A DNA stretch of 64,000 nucleotides from Pseudodesulfovibrio tunisiensis (GCF_022809775.1 NZ_CP094380.1:2827501-2891500); one strand, 5' to 3'. Numbered from the stretch's first letter, positions 7,023 to 16,989 are shown. Made by a program: numbers and translations. The notes: generated by a model from the sequence alone, not told the origin.

Positions 7023-10000
7023 ATGCCCGAAGCCGATACCCAGATCGGAACCGTTACCATCGCCCACGGGGAAGCCCGTGCCGAAGGCGTTGACGGAGCC
7101 CGAGTACTGACTCAGGGAAGTCCCATTTACGTGGACGACGTGATTTCCACCGGAGCCAAATCCGCTGTGGAAATTTCGTTTCAGGACGGCGCATTGCTGT
7201 CTCAGGGACCGAATTCCAAGGTGCATCTCGACGAATACGTGTTCGACCCGGACCAGCAGGCCGGGGAAATGGTGGTCAAGATGGTGCAGGGCACGTTCCG
7301 GTCCGTCACGGGCCAGATCGTGGACCTGAACCCCGAAGGATTCAGCCTGGAATCGCCGCTGGCCACCATCGGCATTCGCGGCACCACCACGGCCCACGAG
7401 ATCGGCCCACAGGAAGCCCACGTGGTCCTCGAATACGACGGCAAGCCGGTCATGGTGCAACCTGTGGCCGGTGGCCCTGTGCAGGTCATTACCCGTACCG
7501 GCGGCATGGTCATGGCCACGCCCATCGGCCTCGGCCCGGTCGTGCAGGCCTCGCCTCAGGATCTGGCCCGGTTCCAGCAGCTTTCCTCGCAGGCCTTGCA
7601 GCAGGGCGTTCCGGATTTCGAGGAAGATGAGCAGGATCAGCAGGAAGACGAGGGGCAGGAAGGCAAAGGTGAGGGAGAAGGCGAGGGCGAGGGCGGCGAA
7701 GAGGGCGAAGGCGAAGGTGACGAGGAAGGCGAGGGTGAGGGGGAAGGCGAAGAGGACGAGGAAGGCGAACAGCAAGGTGGACCCCTCGGTGAAGAAGAGG
7801 AGCTGGAGCAGCCCGGCCAGCAGGAGCTGGAACAGCCCGGGCAGCAGGAGCAGGAACAGCCCGGCCAGCCCGGACAGACGGGCCAGCTTCCGTCCGGAGT
7901 GCCCGTAATGAGTAATCCCTTGCAGATGCCCATGCCGTTCGATGTGACACAGACATTCTTTTCTCATCCGACTCCGCCTCTGCCGCCTGCTCCGGAGCCC
8001 CAGCCGCCGGTTCAGGACCCGCAGGCGCAGCCGCCCCAGCCGCCACCCGAACCTGAAGACGATGACGATGATGACGACCAGGGCACTGATCCCGGACAGC
8101 AGGAGCGGACCAGTCTGAATCTGAACGAGGTTTTCGAAGGGCCTTTGACCGTGAATCTGGAGGCTTCGCCTTCCTATTACGAAAAGACCGGGGATCAGGA
8201 AACGCGCGAGACCTTCGAGGATACGGTTTGGAAGGTCACGGGGCAGGAAAGTTACGAAAATACCATGACCGGGAACGCGTCAGCCAACGAGTTCATCGGC
8301 GGAACGCAGTCCGACGACCTGATGGGGCTTGGCGGCAACGATACGCTCAGGGCCGGGAACGGCGGTGACGATGTGGTGGACGGCGGGGAAGGCAATGATC
8401 TGCTTGATTTCGGCCAGTCTCTGACTTCCGCGGATTCGGTCAACGGCGGAACCGGAACCGACACCCTGCAATTCACGGACAATGGCTCGGCCTCCTCCGA
8501 TCTCAACGGCGTGAGCAATGTGGAAACCGTGGTGCTGGGCGCGGCCGTGACCACGGTCGTCACGCTGGATTCCCTTGTGGCCTCGGGCCAGACCCTGACC
8601 GTGAATGGCGCATCCGCCACGTCCCTGAATTGGGACGGCTCTGCGGAGCTGGACGGTTCGTTCGACATCACGGGCAGTTCCGGACAGGACGATATCACGG
8701 GCGGCAAGCTCGCGGACACGCTGGACGGCGGCGCAAGTGACGACGTGCTGGACGGTGGAGAGGGCAACGATGAACTCTTCGGCGGCGCTGGCACGGACAT
8801 CCTGTACGGCGGCGCTGGCAACGATACCATGGACGGCGGCACCGGCGACGACGAACTGCTTGGCGAAGCCGGCGATGATCTGCTCAAGGCCGGGGCCGGA
8901 ACCGACGTGTACAATGGCGGCGCGGATGTGGATACCCTGGACTATTCCGGCATGACCAACGGATTTTCCGTGAATCTGCAGACCGGAGAGGCCACGGACG
9001 GCACTTCCCTGCATGAGCTCATCAGCATCGAATCCGTGATCGGCACGGACAAGGACGATGTCTTCTCCGGCGCGGACGATGCGGCGAACGGACTGTACGG
9101 CGGAAAGGGCGACGACATGTTCAGCATGTCGTCCTACCTGAACGATCAGGACACGCTGGACGGCGGGGCCGGAACCGATTCCCTGTCCTACGAGGACAAC
9201 GGAACCGGGGACAACGAACTGGATCACGTCACCAACATCGAAGCCATCTATCTGGCGGATGCCGCAACCCATGTGACGACCGTGGATTCCCTTGTGGCCT
9301 CGGGGAAGACGCTGACCGTGAACGGCGCCATGCTGACCGAAGTCAACGGCCTGTCCTGGGATGGTTCCGCGGAGCTGGACGGCAAGTTTGCCGTGACTGG
9401 CGGCAGCGGCAAGGACCTGATCATCGGCGGTTCGGGCAACGACAGTCTGGATGGCGGGGCCGGGAACGATACCGTCTCCGGCGGCAGGGGCAACGATTCC
9501 ATGACCGGCGGGGAAGGCACGGATACGGCCTGCTACGCTGCCGCGGACAACGGCGTGGTCGTGAATCTGGGAACGGGCATTGCCTCGGACGGCGCGGGTG
9601 GCACCGATACCCTGTCCGGGTTCGAAGCCGTTACCGGGTCCGGGCATGACGATTCCCTGATCGGCGACGGCAACACCAACTGGCTCGAAGGCGGCGCGGG
9701 CAACGACACGCTGAACGGCGGGACCAGCACGCACAACTGGGCCGTGTATCGCAACGCCGCATCCGGCGTGACTGCCGATCTGCATCTTGACGAGGCGCAG
9801 GACGGCGAGGGCGGTACCGATATCCTGATCAACATCGACCGGGTCGAAGGCTCGGCGCATCAGGACTATCTGACCGGCGATTCCGGGAACAACGATTTCG
9901 ACGGCCGGGCCGGGGATGACCTGATCGACGGCGGCGATGGCAGCGACCGCGTCCGCTACACCCACGCCACGTCCGGCGTGGAAGTCAATCTGTCCGATGG

Positions 10001-13000
10001 ATACGCCACGGATGGCGAGGGCGGCACCGATACCCTGACTTCCATTGAAAAGGCGGTCGGGTCCGGATTTGCGGACGTGTTCCACGGCGCTGCGGATCAG
10101 TGGAACGCGTTTGTGGGCATGGCTGGCAACGACACCATTGACGGCGGTTCCACGGACGGTTCCATCCAGAATCTCGCGGGCTACTACTACGACCCCACGG
10201 GCGTGCATGTGGACCTGACCGGCGCGGATTTCGGCGGCTCGTATCAGGCCGTGGACGGCTGGGGCGATCATGACGAACTGGTCAACATCGCGGCCGTGGA
10301 CGGCTCGGATCATGACGATACCCTGAAGGGCGACGCCGAAGACAACCGTTTCGACGGCGGCGCGGGCGACGATTCCATCTGGGGCGGCGCGGGACGGGAC
10401 ACCCTGTCCTATTACGACGCGGAAACCGGCGTGAACGTGGACCTGTCCCAGAACACGGCCTCGGACGGGCAGGGCGGCACGGATGCCGTCTACCAGATGG
10501 AGGACGTGGAGGGCACGCAGTACGATGACAGCATCACCGGAGACAGCGGCAGCAACTATTTCGAGGGGCAGGGTGGCAACGACACGCTGGACGGCGGCGA
10601 CAACGACATCGACAACCGCGAACTGGACGTGGCCAGCTACTGGAAGTCCGGGGCCGACGGCGTGAACGCCAATCTTCAGGCCGGAACCGTGGTGCACGGT
10701 TCGTACACGGATTCCATCTCCGACATCGAGGGCATTCAGGGCACCACGGGGAACGATACGTTTCTGGGCGATTCCGGCAAGGTGAACATCTTCATCGACC
10801 GGGGCGGCAGCGATCAGATCGACGGCGGCAGTGCGTATGACGATGTCTCGGACATCGGGTGGGACGTGGTCTCCTACCAGTTTTCCGAAACCGGCATAGT
10901 GGCGAACCTTGCTGACGGGTCCGGCACCGTGACCGTGGACGGGCAGACCGACACCCTGAGCAACATCGACGAGATCATCGGTTCGGATCATGACGACCAG
11001 TTCACGGGCGGGACAGGCGATCAGGAATTCATGCCCGGGTTGGGATACGACACCGTGGACGGCGGGGACGACTGGGATTCCGTGTCCTACTGGATGGTCG
11101 AGGGCGTGGACCTGACCGTGACCTGGAATCAGGATCACTGGGAAGTTTCGGGTACGGACATTCTGGACACCCTGACCAATGTCGAGCGCATCGAAGGTTC
11201 CGACGGCAACGACTCCATGGTCGGCAACAATGACGAATCCGACGACTTCAGCGGCTGGATCGGCAATGACACCATGGAAGGCGGCGGCGGCGACGATCAT
11301 GTGGGATACGAGAGCTCCACGGCCGGCGTGAACGTGAATCTGGCGGGGGGAACGGCCGACGACGGCATGGGCGGCACGGACACCCTGATCTCCATCGAGG
11401 ACGTGACCGGGTCCGATCATGACGACATCATCGTGGGCGATGCTTCGGACAATTTCATCGACGGAGGTCTGGGCAGCGACAATCTGGACGGGGGAAGCGG
11501 TTCCACCGGCGAGATGGACATTCTCGGCTTTCACAGCGCAAGGGCTGGCGTGAATGCGGACCTGACCCAGTCCACGGTGGACATGGGCAGCGACGGCGTG
11601 GACACGTTCAGCAATTTCGAGGGGCTGTCCGGCTCCATGTTCGACGACACCCTGACCGGCGACAGCGGAGACAACTCTCTGGAAGGCCGGGCAGGCGACG
11701 ACACCCTGAACGGCGGAGCTGGCACCGACGCGGCCCTGTACGTGAACGCGGAATCCGGCGTGGTCGCGGATCTGGCGAGCGGCACGGCTTCGGATGGAGA
11801 GGGTGGCACCGACTCCTTGTCCAGCATCGAGGTCCTGATGGGGTCCGAGTTTGCCGACGATTTCCGGGGCGATGAAAACGACAATTTCCTTGCAGGCTTG
11901 GACGGGAACGACACGCTCAAGGGCCGGGCCGGAAATGATACCCTCATGGGCGGGGACGGCACGGACTTTGCCTCCTATGCCGATGCAACCTCGGGCATCG
12001 AGGCCGACCTGACTCTGGGATACGATCAGGTCTACAACGACGGTTACGGCACGAATTCGAAAGACAATCTGCAGGAGATGGAGGGCCTGATCGGTTCGAA
12101 TCATGCGGACATGGTCATCACGAGCAACGCCTTCACTTCCATCAATACCGGCGGAGACAACGACTACATAACCTTTGGTGACACGCTTGTGGGAGCCATG
12201 AGTCTGGATGGCGGCAGCGGCACCGAGGATGCACTGGATGCGGGCATGGATGGCAGTGTGGATGCCCGCGCCATGACCAGCCTGACCGGAATCGAAAAAC
12301 TGTATATCGGTGAGGGTGCCTACGTGTGGTTCACGGATACGATCATGGATGGCCAGACTCTGGAGATCAATGGCGCCATATCCGCTTCCTCGGAAACCCT
12401 GAAGATCGATTTTGACGCGGCTGGCGGCAGCATGGACCTGTCCGGCCTGACGTTTCTGGACTGGACTTCCGGCGTGGACAAGGTGGAAATCTTCGGCGGT
12501 GGCGGGGACGATTCCCTTGTCGGTTCAAGCTGGTGCGAGCTCATTTCCGAGACCGGCGGCAATGACACCCTGTTCGGCGCGGCTGGCAACGACACCTTTG
12601 ACATGGGCACAAGTCTGACCTTGGACGACCGGATAGACGGTGGGGATGGATACGATTACGTGCATGTGGAAGGCTCCAACGCGGTGACCGACCTGAATGG
12701 GGTGACCTACGTGGAAAAGATCGAACTCGGGGATGTTGCCACTTCGTTCGTGCTTGCGGATTCCATTGTGGCTGACGGGGAAACCTTGCGGCTGTACGCG
12801 GTTGGCACCACTCAGGCCATGACTCTGGACGGTCAGGAAAACGACGGCAATTACATCATGGATGCCGGAAGCGGAATAAGCACATTCAAGGGCGGGGCCG
12901 GGAACGATACGTTCAATTTCGGGGAGGAGCTGGACAATTCGGACACGGTGAACGGTCGGGATGGCACGGATGTGCTGACCTTTATCTATACGACATCCTC

Positions 13001-13652
13001 GAACTCCAGCCTGCTGGATGGCGTGACCAATGTGGAGATGATCACCATCGCCCCTGACATGGAGAACATGACCTCCGTGGACATCACCACGCAGGATTCA
13101 CTTGTGGCCGATGGGGAGACCCTGGTTGTGGATGCCAGTGGCCTTGTTTCGGATACGTCGTTCTCTTGGGACGGTTCCTTGGAAAACGACGGGCATTTCG
13201 CCATCACCGGCGGTGAAGGCAGCGACGAAATCATTGGCGGTGCAGGCAATGATTCGCTCATGGGAGCAGCTGACAATGATATCCTGACCGGCAACGCTGG
13301 CAACGACAAGCTGTTCGGCGGGGAAGGACAGGACAACATCTCCACGGGCACGGGCAGTGACCGGGTCTACTATTCCGCGACCACCGAGGGTGGCGATACG
13401 GTCACGGATTTCAGCCATGCCAACGACAGCTTCGAGTTTTCGAGTTCGGTTTTCGGCTATACCAACGCCACTTGGGATTCCTCACACTTCTTCACATATT
13501 CCCAGGACATAACAGGAACAAATTGTTTTATCTGGGAAGCGGGCACCTTGTCTTTCGATGCGGACGGTCTGGGCGGAGAAGCTGCCGTGACCATTGCCTC
13601 GGTGACCATGGAAGACGGCGATCTGGATTACACGGACATCACGTTTGCATAA
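7023..13652 (+). CDS. Giant secreted RTX (calcium-binding repeat) protein with FecR-like N-terminal domain
   Basis: A 2,209-residue protein. Residues ~5-150 form a FecR-like beta domain ('GDGALLSQGPNSKVHLDEY'-type strands, signature 'ATIGIRGTTTAHE'). Residues ~199-256 are a low-complexity Glu/Gly stretch, then come Gln/Pro-rich repeats, a proline-rich linker and an Asp run. From ~430 to the end are dozens of RTX nonapeptides (GGxGxDxLxGG) mixed with about a dozen longer modules ('VNLxxGxAxDGxGGTDTL'). A third module type, 'SLVASGQTLTVNGA' followed by WDGS, occurs at least three times. The C-terminus ('DGDLDYTDITFA') looks like a type I secretion signal. RTX repeats bind Ca(II) and fold outside the cell. 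No enzymatic domain or transporter gene is seen, so a surface or matrix protein is likelier than a toxin. AGAGG precedes the ATG. Confidence 0.9.
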   Translation: MPEADTQIGTVTIAHGEARAEGVDGARVLTQGSPIYVDDVISTGAKSAVEISFQDGALLSQGPNSKVHLDEYVFDPDQQAGEMVVKMVQGTFRSVTGQIVDLNPEGFSLESPLATIGIRGTTTAHEIGPQEAHVVLEYDGKPVMVQPVAGGPVQVITRTGGMVMATPIGLGPVVQASPQDLARFQQLSSQALQQGVPDFEEDEQDQQEDEGQEGKGEGEGEGEGGEEGEGEGDEEGEGEGEGEEDEEGEQQGGPLGEEEELEQPGQQELEQPGQQEQEQPGQPGQTGQLPSGVPVMSNPLQMPMPFDVTQTFFSHPTPPLPPAPEPQPPVQDPQAQPPQPPPEPEDDDDDDDQGTDPGQQERTSLNLNEVFEGPLTVNLEASPSYYEKTGDQETRETFEDTVWKVTGQESYENTMTGNASANEFIGGTQSDDLMGLGGNDTLRAGNGGDDVVDGGEGNDLLDFGQSLTSADSVNGGTGTDTLQFTDNGSASSDLNGVSNVETVVLGAAVTTVVTLDSLVASGQTLTVNGASATSLNWDGSAELDGSFDITGSSGQDDITGGKLADTLDGGASDDVLDGGEGNDELFGGAGTDILYGGAGNDTMDGGTGDDELLGEAGDDLLKAGAGTDVYNGGADVDTLDYSGMTNGFSVNLQTGEATDGTSLHELISIESVIGTDKDDVFSGADDAANGLYGGKGDDMFSMSSYLNDQDTLDGGAGTDSLSYEDNGTGDNELDHVTNIEAIYLADAATHVTTVDSLVASGKTLTVNGAMLTEVNGLSWDGSAELDGKFAVTGGSGKDLIIGGSGNDSLDGGAGNDTVSGGRGNDSMTGGEGTDTACYAAADNGVVVNLGTGIASDGAGGTDTLSGFEAVTGSGHDDSLIGDGNTNWLEGGAGNDTLNGGTSTHNWAVYRNAASGVTADLHLDEAQDGEGGTDILINIDRVEGSAHQDYLTGDSGNNDFDGRAGDDLIDGGDGSDRVRYTHATSGVEVNLSDGYATDGEGGTDTLTSIEKAVGSGFADVFHGAADQWNAFVGMAGNDTIDGGSTDGSIQNLAGYYYDPTGVHVDLTGADFGGSYQAVDGWGDHDELVNIAAVDGSDHDDTLKGDAEDNRFDGGAGDDSIWGGAGRDTLSYYDAETGVNVDLSQNTASDGQGGTDAVYQMEDVEGTQYDDSITGDSGSNYFEGQGGNDTLDGGDNDIDNRELDVASYWKSGADGVNANLQAGTVVHGSYTDSISDIEGIQGTTGNDTFLGDSGKVNIFIDRGGSDQIDGGSAYDDVSDIGWDVVSYQFSETGIVANLADGSGTVTVDGQTDTLSNIDEIIGSDHDDQFTGGTGDQEFMPGLGYDTVDGGDDWDSVSYWMVEGVDLTVTWNQDHWEVSGTDILDTLTNVERIEGSDGNDSMVGNNDESDDFSGWIGNDTMEGGGGDDHVGYESSTAGVNVNLAGGTADDGMGGTDTLISIEDVTGSDHDDIIVGDASDNFIDGGLGSDNLDGGSGSTGEMDILGFHSARAGVNADLTQSTVDMGSDGVDTFSNFEGLSGSMFDDTLTGDSGDNSLEGRAGDDTLNGGAGTDAALYVNAESGVVADLASGTASDGEGGTDSLSSIEVLMGSEFADDFRGDENDNFLAGLDGNDTLKGRAGNDTLMGGDGTDFASYADATSGIEADLTLGYDQVYNDGYGTNSKDNLQEMEGLIGSNHADMVITSNAFTSINTGGDNDYITFGDTLVGAMSLDGGSGTEDALDAGMDGSVDARAMTSLTGIEKLYIGEGAYVWFTDTIMDGQTLEINGAISASSETLKIDFDAAGGSMDLSGLTFLDWTSGVDKVEIFGGGGDDSLVGSSWCELISETGGNDTLFGAAGNDTFDMGTSLTLDDRIDGGDGYDYVHVEGSNAVTDLNGVTYVEKIELGDVATSFVLADSIVADGETLRLYAVGTTQAMTLDGQENDGNYIMDAGSGISTFKGGAGNDTFNFGEELDNSDTVNGRDGTDVLTFIYTTSSNSSLLDGVTNVEMITIAPDMENMTSVDITTQDSLVADGETLVVDASGLVSDTSFSWDGSLENDGHFAITGGEGSDEIIGGAGNDSLMGAADNDILTGNAGNDKLFGGEGQDNISTGTGSDRVYYSATTEGGDTVTDFSHANDSFEFSSSVFGYTNATWDSSHFFTYSQDITGTNCFIWEAGTLSFDADGLGGEAAVTIASVTMEDGDLDYTDITFA

Positions 13653-13668
13653 CCCTGATTGAAACGGC

Positions 13669-13708
13669 AGGGCCGCCGCGTCTCATGGCGCGGCGGCCCT
13701 TTTTTTTT
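13669..13708 (+). terminator. Strong rho-independent terminator after the RTX gene
   Basis: A perfect 12-bp GC-rich stem (13669-13680 with 13689-13700), an 8-base loop and nine T. It separates RTX transcription from the capsid gene, so the capsid gene must have its own promoter. Confidence 0.95.
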
Positions 13709-13913
13709 GCGCATGGCCTTTTCGACCGCCTTCCTGTCAAGTGTCTTTTCCTGCCCGGTTTCGTGTTCGGATTTCCCTGTTTCGTCCGGGCCGGATTCCC
13801 CGGGGTATGGTGCGGAACACGGCCCCGGACCGCAGGCGGCCCATGCGGCACCCGCGCTGCGGAATGACCCGGGACACCCGCACCTCATCAACATGAAACA
13901 GGAGAAGACAGAC

Positions 13914-14747
13914 ATGTCCACGAGCATTGATCAGGCATTCGTGGTCCAGTACGCCAGCGAGGTGCACTCGGCCTATCAGCAGAAAGGGTCCAGAATGCGC
14001 AACACCGTGCGGTTGCAGCAGGGTGTTGTGGGGTCCAAGTGCGTGTTTCAGAAGACCGGCAAGGGCGCGGCCGGGAAAAAGACGCGCCACGGCAATGTCC
14101 CGCTCATGAATCTCGGCCATGCCACGGTGGCGTGCACCCTGTCCGACTGGTACGCGGCCGAGTACATCGACAGGCTCGACGAGCTCAAGAACAATCAGGA
14201 TGAAAAGCAGGTCGCCATCGATGCCGGGGCCTGGGCACTGGGTCGCAAAGTGGATGAGATGCTCATTGCCAAGCTGGACGGCTCGGCCAACATCCTGCCC
14301 GAGGCCGACACCGGGCTGACCAGGGACAAGGTGCTCAAGGCGTTCGGTACCCTGAACGCCAACGATGTGCCTGATGACGGCCACCGTTTTGCCGTGGTCG
14401 GGCCGCACCAGTGGAACGAGCTGCTCAACATTCGGGAGTTCAAGTCCAGCGACTACGCGGGTGAACAGTATCCGTGGCTCAAGGGCACGGAATCGCGTCA
14501 GTGGCTGGGCATCACGTGGATGTTCCACACCGGCCTGCCTCTGGATGAATCCGGGGCGCGCAAGTGCTTCGTGTACCATCGCCATGCCGTGGGGCTGGCA
14601 GAGGGGCAGGAAGTCAAGGCGTTCGTGGACTGGGTACCGGAAAAGGCCGCGCATCTCGTGGACCACATGCTGTCCGCCGGCGCCTGTCTCATCGACCCGG
14701 AAGGCGCGGTCGCCATCCTGTGCGACGACGACGCGGTCATTGCCTAG
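13914..14747 (+). CDS. Phage major capsid protein
   Basis: A 277-residue protein opening 'MSTSIDQAFVVQYASEVH', then 'AYQQKGSRMRNTVR', 'KTRHGNVPLMNLGHATVACT' and 'ADWY-like' segments, 'YIDRLDELKN', and 'ALGRKVDEMLIAKLDG'. This is the pattern of major capsid proteins from podovirus-like prophages. It forms the icosahedral shell that the terminase would fill. The start at 13914 has GGAG nine bases upstream; an upstream in-frame ATG at 13893 overlaps that site and is less likely. It is followed by a small protein typical of the position after capsid. No scaffold or protease gene is adjacent. The reading frame looks complete. Confidence 0.85.
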   Translation: MSTSIDQAFVVQYASEVHSAYQQKGSRMRNTVRLQQGVVGSKCVFQKTGKGAAGKKTRHGNVPLMNLGHATVACTLSDWYAAEYIDRLDELKNNQDEKQVAIDAGAWALGRKVDEMLIAKLDGSANILPEADTGLTRDKVLKAFGTLNANDVPDDGHRFAVVGPHQWNELLNIREFKSSDYAGEQYPWLKGTESRQWLGITWMFHTGLPLDESGARKCFVYHRHAVGLAEGQEVKAFVDWVPEKAAHLVDHMLSAGACLIDPEGAVAILCDDDAVIA

Positions 14748-14779
14748 CCGAATCATCAATCCGGAAAGGAGAAACCATC

Positions 14780-15028
14780 ATGGCTTACGCATCCGAAGAC
14801 ATGCGGCTCATGGGCGGGGTGCCCGGGCAGCAGCTCTTTCTGTATCGTACCGAAGACCCGCTGGAAACCGTGGCAACGGATGACTACTTTGCCCCGGCAC
14901 GGGAGGACTACAACCTTGGCACCGGGGATTTCATCGTTGCCACCATGGGGCCGGGCATGGCGTCCGTCGCGCGTCTGTTCGTGACCCGTGACAATGAAGG
15001 CGTGCTGGCCACCGTGAGCGCGGAATAA
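14780..15028 (+). CDS. Small phage protein downstream of capsid (function unknown)
   Basis: An 82-residue protein ('MAYASEDMRLMGGVPGQQLF' at its start, ending 'EGVLATVSAE') with a clear AAAGGAG ribosome site. It has no membrane segment and looks like a compact beta-rich protein. Similar short proteins often follow the major capsid gene in podovirus-type prophages, where they may decorate or stabilise heads. That role is inferred only from position. A terminator follows, closing the phage-type island. Confidence 0.65.
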   Translation: MAYASEDMRLMGGVPGQQLFLYRTEDPLETVATDDYFAPAREDYNLGTGDFIVATMGPGMASVARLFVTRDNEGVLATVSAE

Positions 15029-15056
15029 CTTCCGGCTTTTCGCCGCATGGACACGT

Positions 15057-15090
15057 CGGGGAGGGGAAATCGGTTTCTCTCCCCGTTTTT
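15057..15090 (+). terminator. Rho-independent terminator closing the phage-type island
   Basis: CGGGGAG/CTCCCCG stem with an inner GAAA/TTTC pair, followed by five T, 28 bases after the stop of the small post-capsid gene. Confidence 0.85.
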
Positions 15091-15164
15091 CGTGCGGGAT
15101 CGAAGCGCGAACGTGCGTTGAGCATTGCGCGGTTTTCGCGTACAAGGTCGCCTCTGGAGGAAAG

Positions 15165-16040
15165 ATGAAACGATTCACTGCCGCAGGCATTGGCGAAATA
15201 TTGTGGGACGTGTTGCCCGATACCCGGAAGCTGGGCGGTGCGCCCGCCAACTTCGCATATCACTTCGGTGCGCTGGGCGGCCTTGGCGTGCCCATGTCCC
15301 GCGTTGGCGACGACGCCCTTGGCCGCGAGGCTCTGGCTCTCCTGTCCGGCGTGGGACTGGATGTGTCGCACGTGTCCGTGGACCCGGAGCGCCCCACCGG
15401 CTGGGTGGACGTGAGCATCAATCGCGACGGCGTGGCCTCCTATGTCTTTCCGGATGATGTGGCCTGGGACTATCTGGACTTCAGCCGCGACCTGAAGTTC
15501 GCGGCTTCCTGTGACGCCGTGTGTTTCGGTACTCTGGCCCAGCGTTCCTCGAAGTCCAGAACCGCTATTCGCGATTTTCTGGCCGCGTCCGGTTCCGCGC
15601 TCAAGGTGCTGGATGCCAATCTGCGTCAGAATTTCCATTCCGCGGACCTGATCCGCGAGTCCCTGTCCGTTGCCGACGTGCTCAAGGTCAGCGACGAGGA
15701 GCTTCCGGCCATTGCCGCCATGTTTTCCATGAGCGGTGACGAACGCACCGTGATGCGGCGGCTCATGGAACGCCATGATCTCAAGCTGGTCGTGCTGACC
15801 CGCGGGGCGTGGGGCAGTCTGGTCCTGTCTCGGGATGCGGAATCCGATCTGCCCGGAGCTCGGGTGCGCGTGGGCGATACCATCGGCTCGGGCGATGCGT
15901 TCACTGCGGCCATGACCCTCGGCATGCTGGTCGGGCTGCCGCTGGACGAGATGCACGCCAAAGCAGCGCAGGTCGCGGCCTATGTCTGCACCCAGCATGG
16001 AGCCATGCCGCCCATGCCGAAATCCCTGTCCATCCTGTAG
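15165..16040 (+). CDS. PfkB-family carbohydrate kinase (fructokinase-like)
   Basis: A 291-residue ribokinase/PfkB-fold kinase that phosphorylates a sugar, probably fructose. The N-terminal 'KLGGAPANFAYHFGALGG' is the substrate-binding GG motif, and 'VGDTIGSGDAFTAAMTLG' holds the anion hole and catalytic base Asp. 'VLDANLRQNFHSADLI' resembles fructokinase-type members. GGAGG precedes the ATG. The gene stands alone after the phage terminator, with 84 bases to the next gene. Substrate is inferred from family resemblance only. Confidence 0.88.
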   Translation: MKRFTAAGIGEILWDVLPDTRKLGGAPANFAYHFGALGGLGVPMSRVGDDALGREALALLSGVGLDVSHVSVDPERPTGWVDVSINRDGVASYVFPDDVAWDYLDFSRDLKFAASCDAVCFGTLAQRSSKSRTAIRDFLAASGSALKVLDANLRQNFHSADLIRESLSVADVLKVSDEELPAIAAMFSMSGDERTVMRRLMERHDLKLVVLTRGAWGSLVLSRDAESDLPGARVRVGDTIGSGDAFTAAMTLGMLVGLPLDEMHAKAAQVAAYVCTQHGAMPPMPKSLSIL

Positions 16041-16124
16041 TCTGCGGTTCGGCCCTGCGCCGAGCCGTCCCTGCCTTCGGGATTCTCATTGCCTGCAATG
16101 CGGCGAACCTGCTAGATTGCGGGC

Positions 16125-16916
16125 ATGATCAGAATTTTCCTGTCCGCATGGCTGCTGGTCCTTTGTCTGGCCCTGTGTCCTGCCCGGGGGCTAGCCGGGG
16201 AAGCGTACTGTCAGCCTCCGCTTCGGGTCGGTCTGGACGAGTGGCCGCCGTATGAATACTTCGGGCAGTCCGGCAAGGCCCGGGGACTGGCCTACGAGGT
16301 CACTGTCGCGGTTCTCGGGCGCATGGGAGCCAAGGTTCAGCAGGCGGACAGACTGCCGTGGTCCCGGGGCCTTTCCATGCTCGGATACGGCGATATTGAC
16401 GTGCTGGTCAGCGGAGTCAGGCTCAAGGAGCGGGAAAACCTGTTTCTGTATCCGGACGAACCTGTGGCCGAGGCCCGCTGGAAGATGTTCTGCCTTTTCG
16501 CCAACAGGGAAAATCTCGAATTCAGCGCCCCGGAAGAACTTGCGGGCAGTACCGTGGGCACGGTTCGGGGGTATGCGTATCCCGACGAGTTCATGCTTCG
16601 GCTGCACAACTCGGCTGCCGTGGATGTGGTCAATTCCGACGAAACCAATTTCCGCAAGCTGGTGAACCGTCGTGTGGACTATGTGCTCAGCGACCGGCTG
16701 AACGGGCTGTGGCTGGTGCACAGGCTCGAGCTTCAGGGCCGGATCGTCGAGGTCGGCCCGGACATCGGCGTGCGCGATCTGTATCCGCTGTTCAGTCGCA
16801 AGACCGTGAGCAAGGCGTTCGTGACCTGCTTTTCCGAGGAATTGCGCCGGTTCAAGGACACGGACGAATACAGGGCGCTGGTCGATCGCTACGCGGACGG
16901 GGTCCCGACTCCCTGA
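16125..16916 (+). CDS. Periplasmic solute-binding protein, family 3 (amino-acid-type), without transporter genes
   Basis: A 263-residue protein with a signal peptide ('FLSAWLLVLCLALCPARGLA') and an SBP_bac_3 body: 'LRVGLDEWPPYEYFG', 'GRMGAKVQQADRLPW', 'DVLVSGVRLKERENL', 'GSTVGTVRGYAYPDEF'. Such proteins bind amino acids or related small molecules in the periplasm. No ABC permease or ATPase gene is adjacent, so it may serve an uptake system elsewhere or a sensory pathway. A similar orphan occurs at 33392-34153. The ligand is unknown. Confidence 0.85.
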   Translation: MIRIFLSAWLLVLCLALCPARGLAGEAYCQPPLRVGLDEWPPYEYFGQSGKARGLAYEVTVAVLGRMGAKVQQADRLPWSRGLSMLGYGDIDVLVSGVRLKERENLFLYPDEPVAEARWKMFCLFANRENLEFSAPEELAGSTVGTVRGYAYPDEFMLRLHNSAAVDVVNSDETNFRKLVNRRVDYVLSDRLNGLWLVHRLELQGRIVEVGPDIGVRDLYPLFSRKTVSKAFVTCFSEELRRFKDTDEYRALVDRYADGVPTP

Positions 16917-16989
16917 TCCCCAAAAGGCTTTACAAGCATTGCGATTCCGCTCAAACTGGTACCGCCCGGCGTTTCGGGCGGAGTTTGCC

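Noticed and set aside
8280..12104. A 1,274-residue antisense ORF under the RTX gene
   Set aside because: Its composition (alternating Val/Ala/Gly with many His) is the complement of the RTX repeats in GC-rich DNA; it has no recognisable domain and the sense frame is clearly coding.
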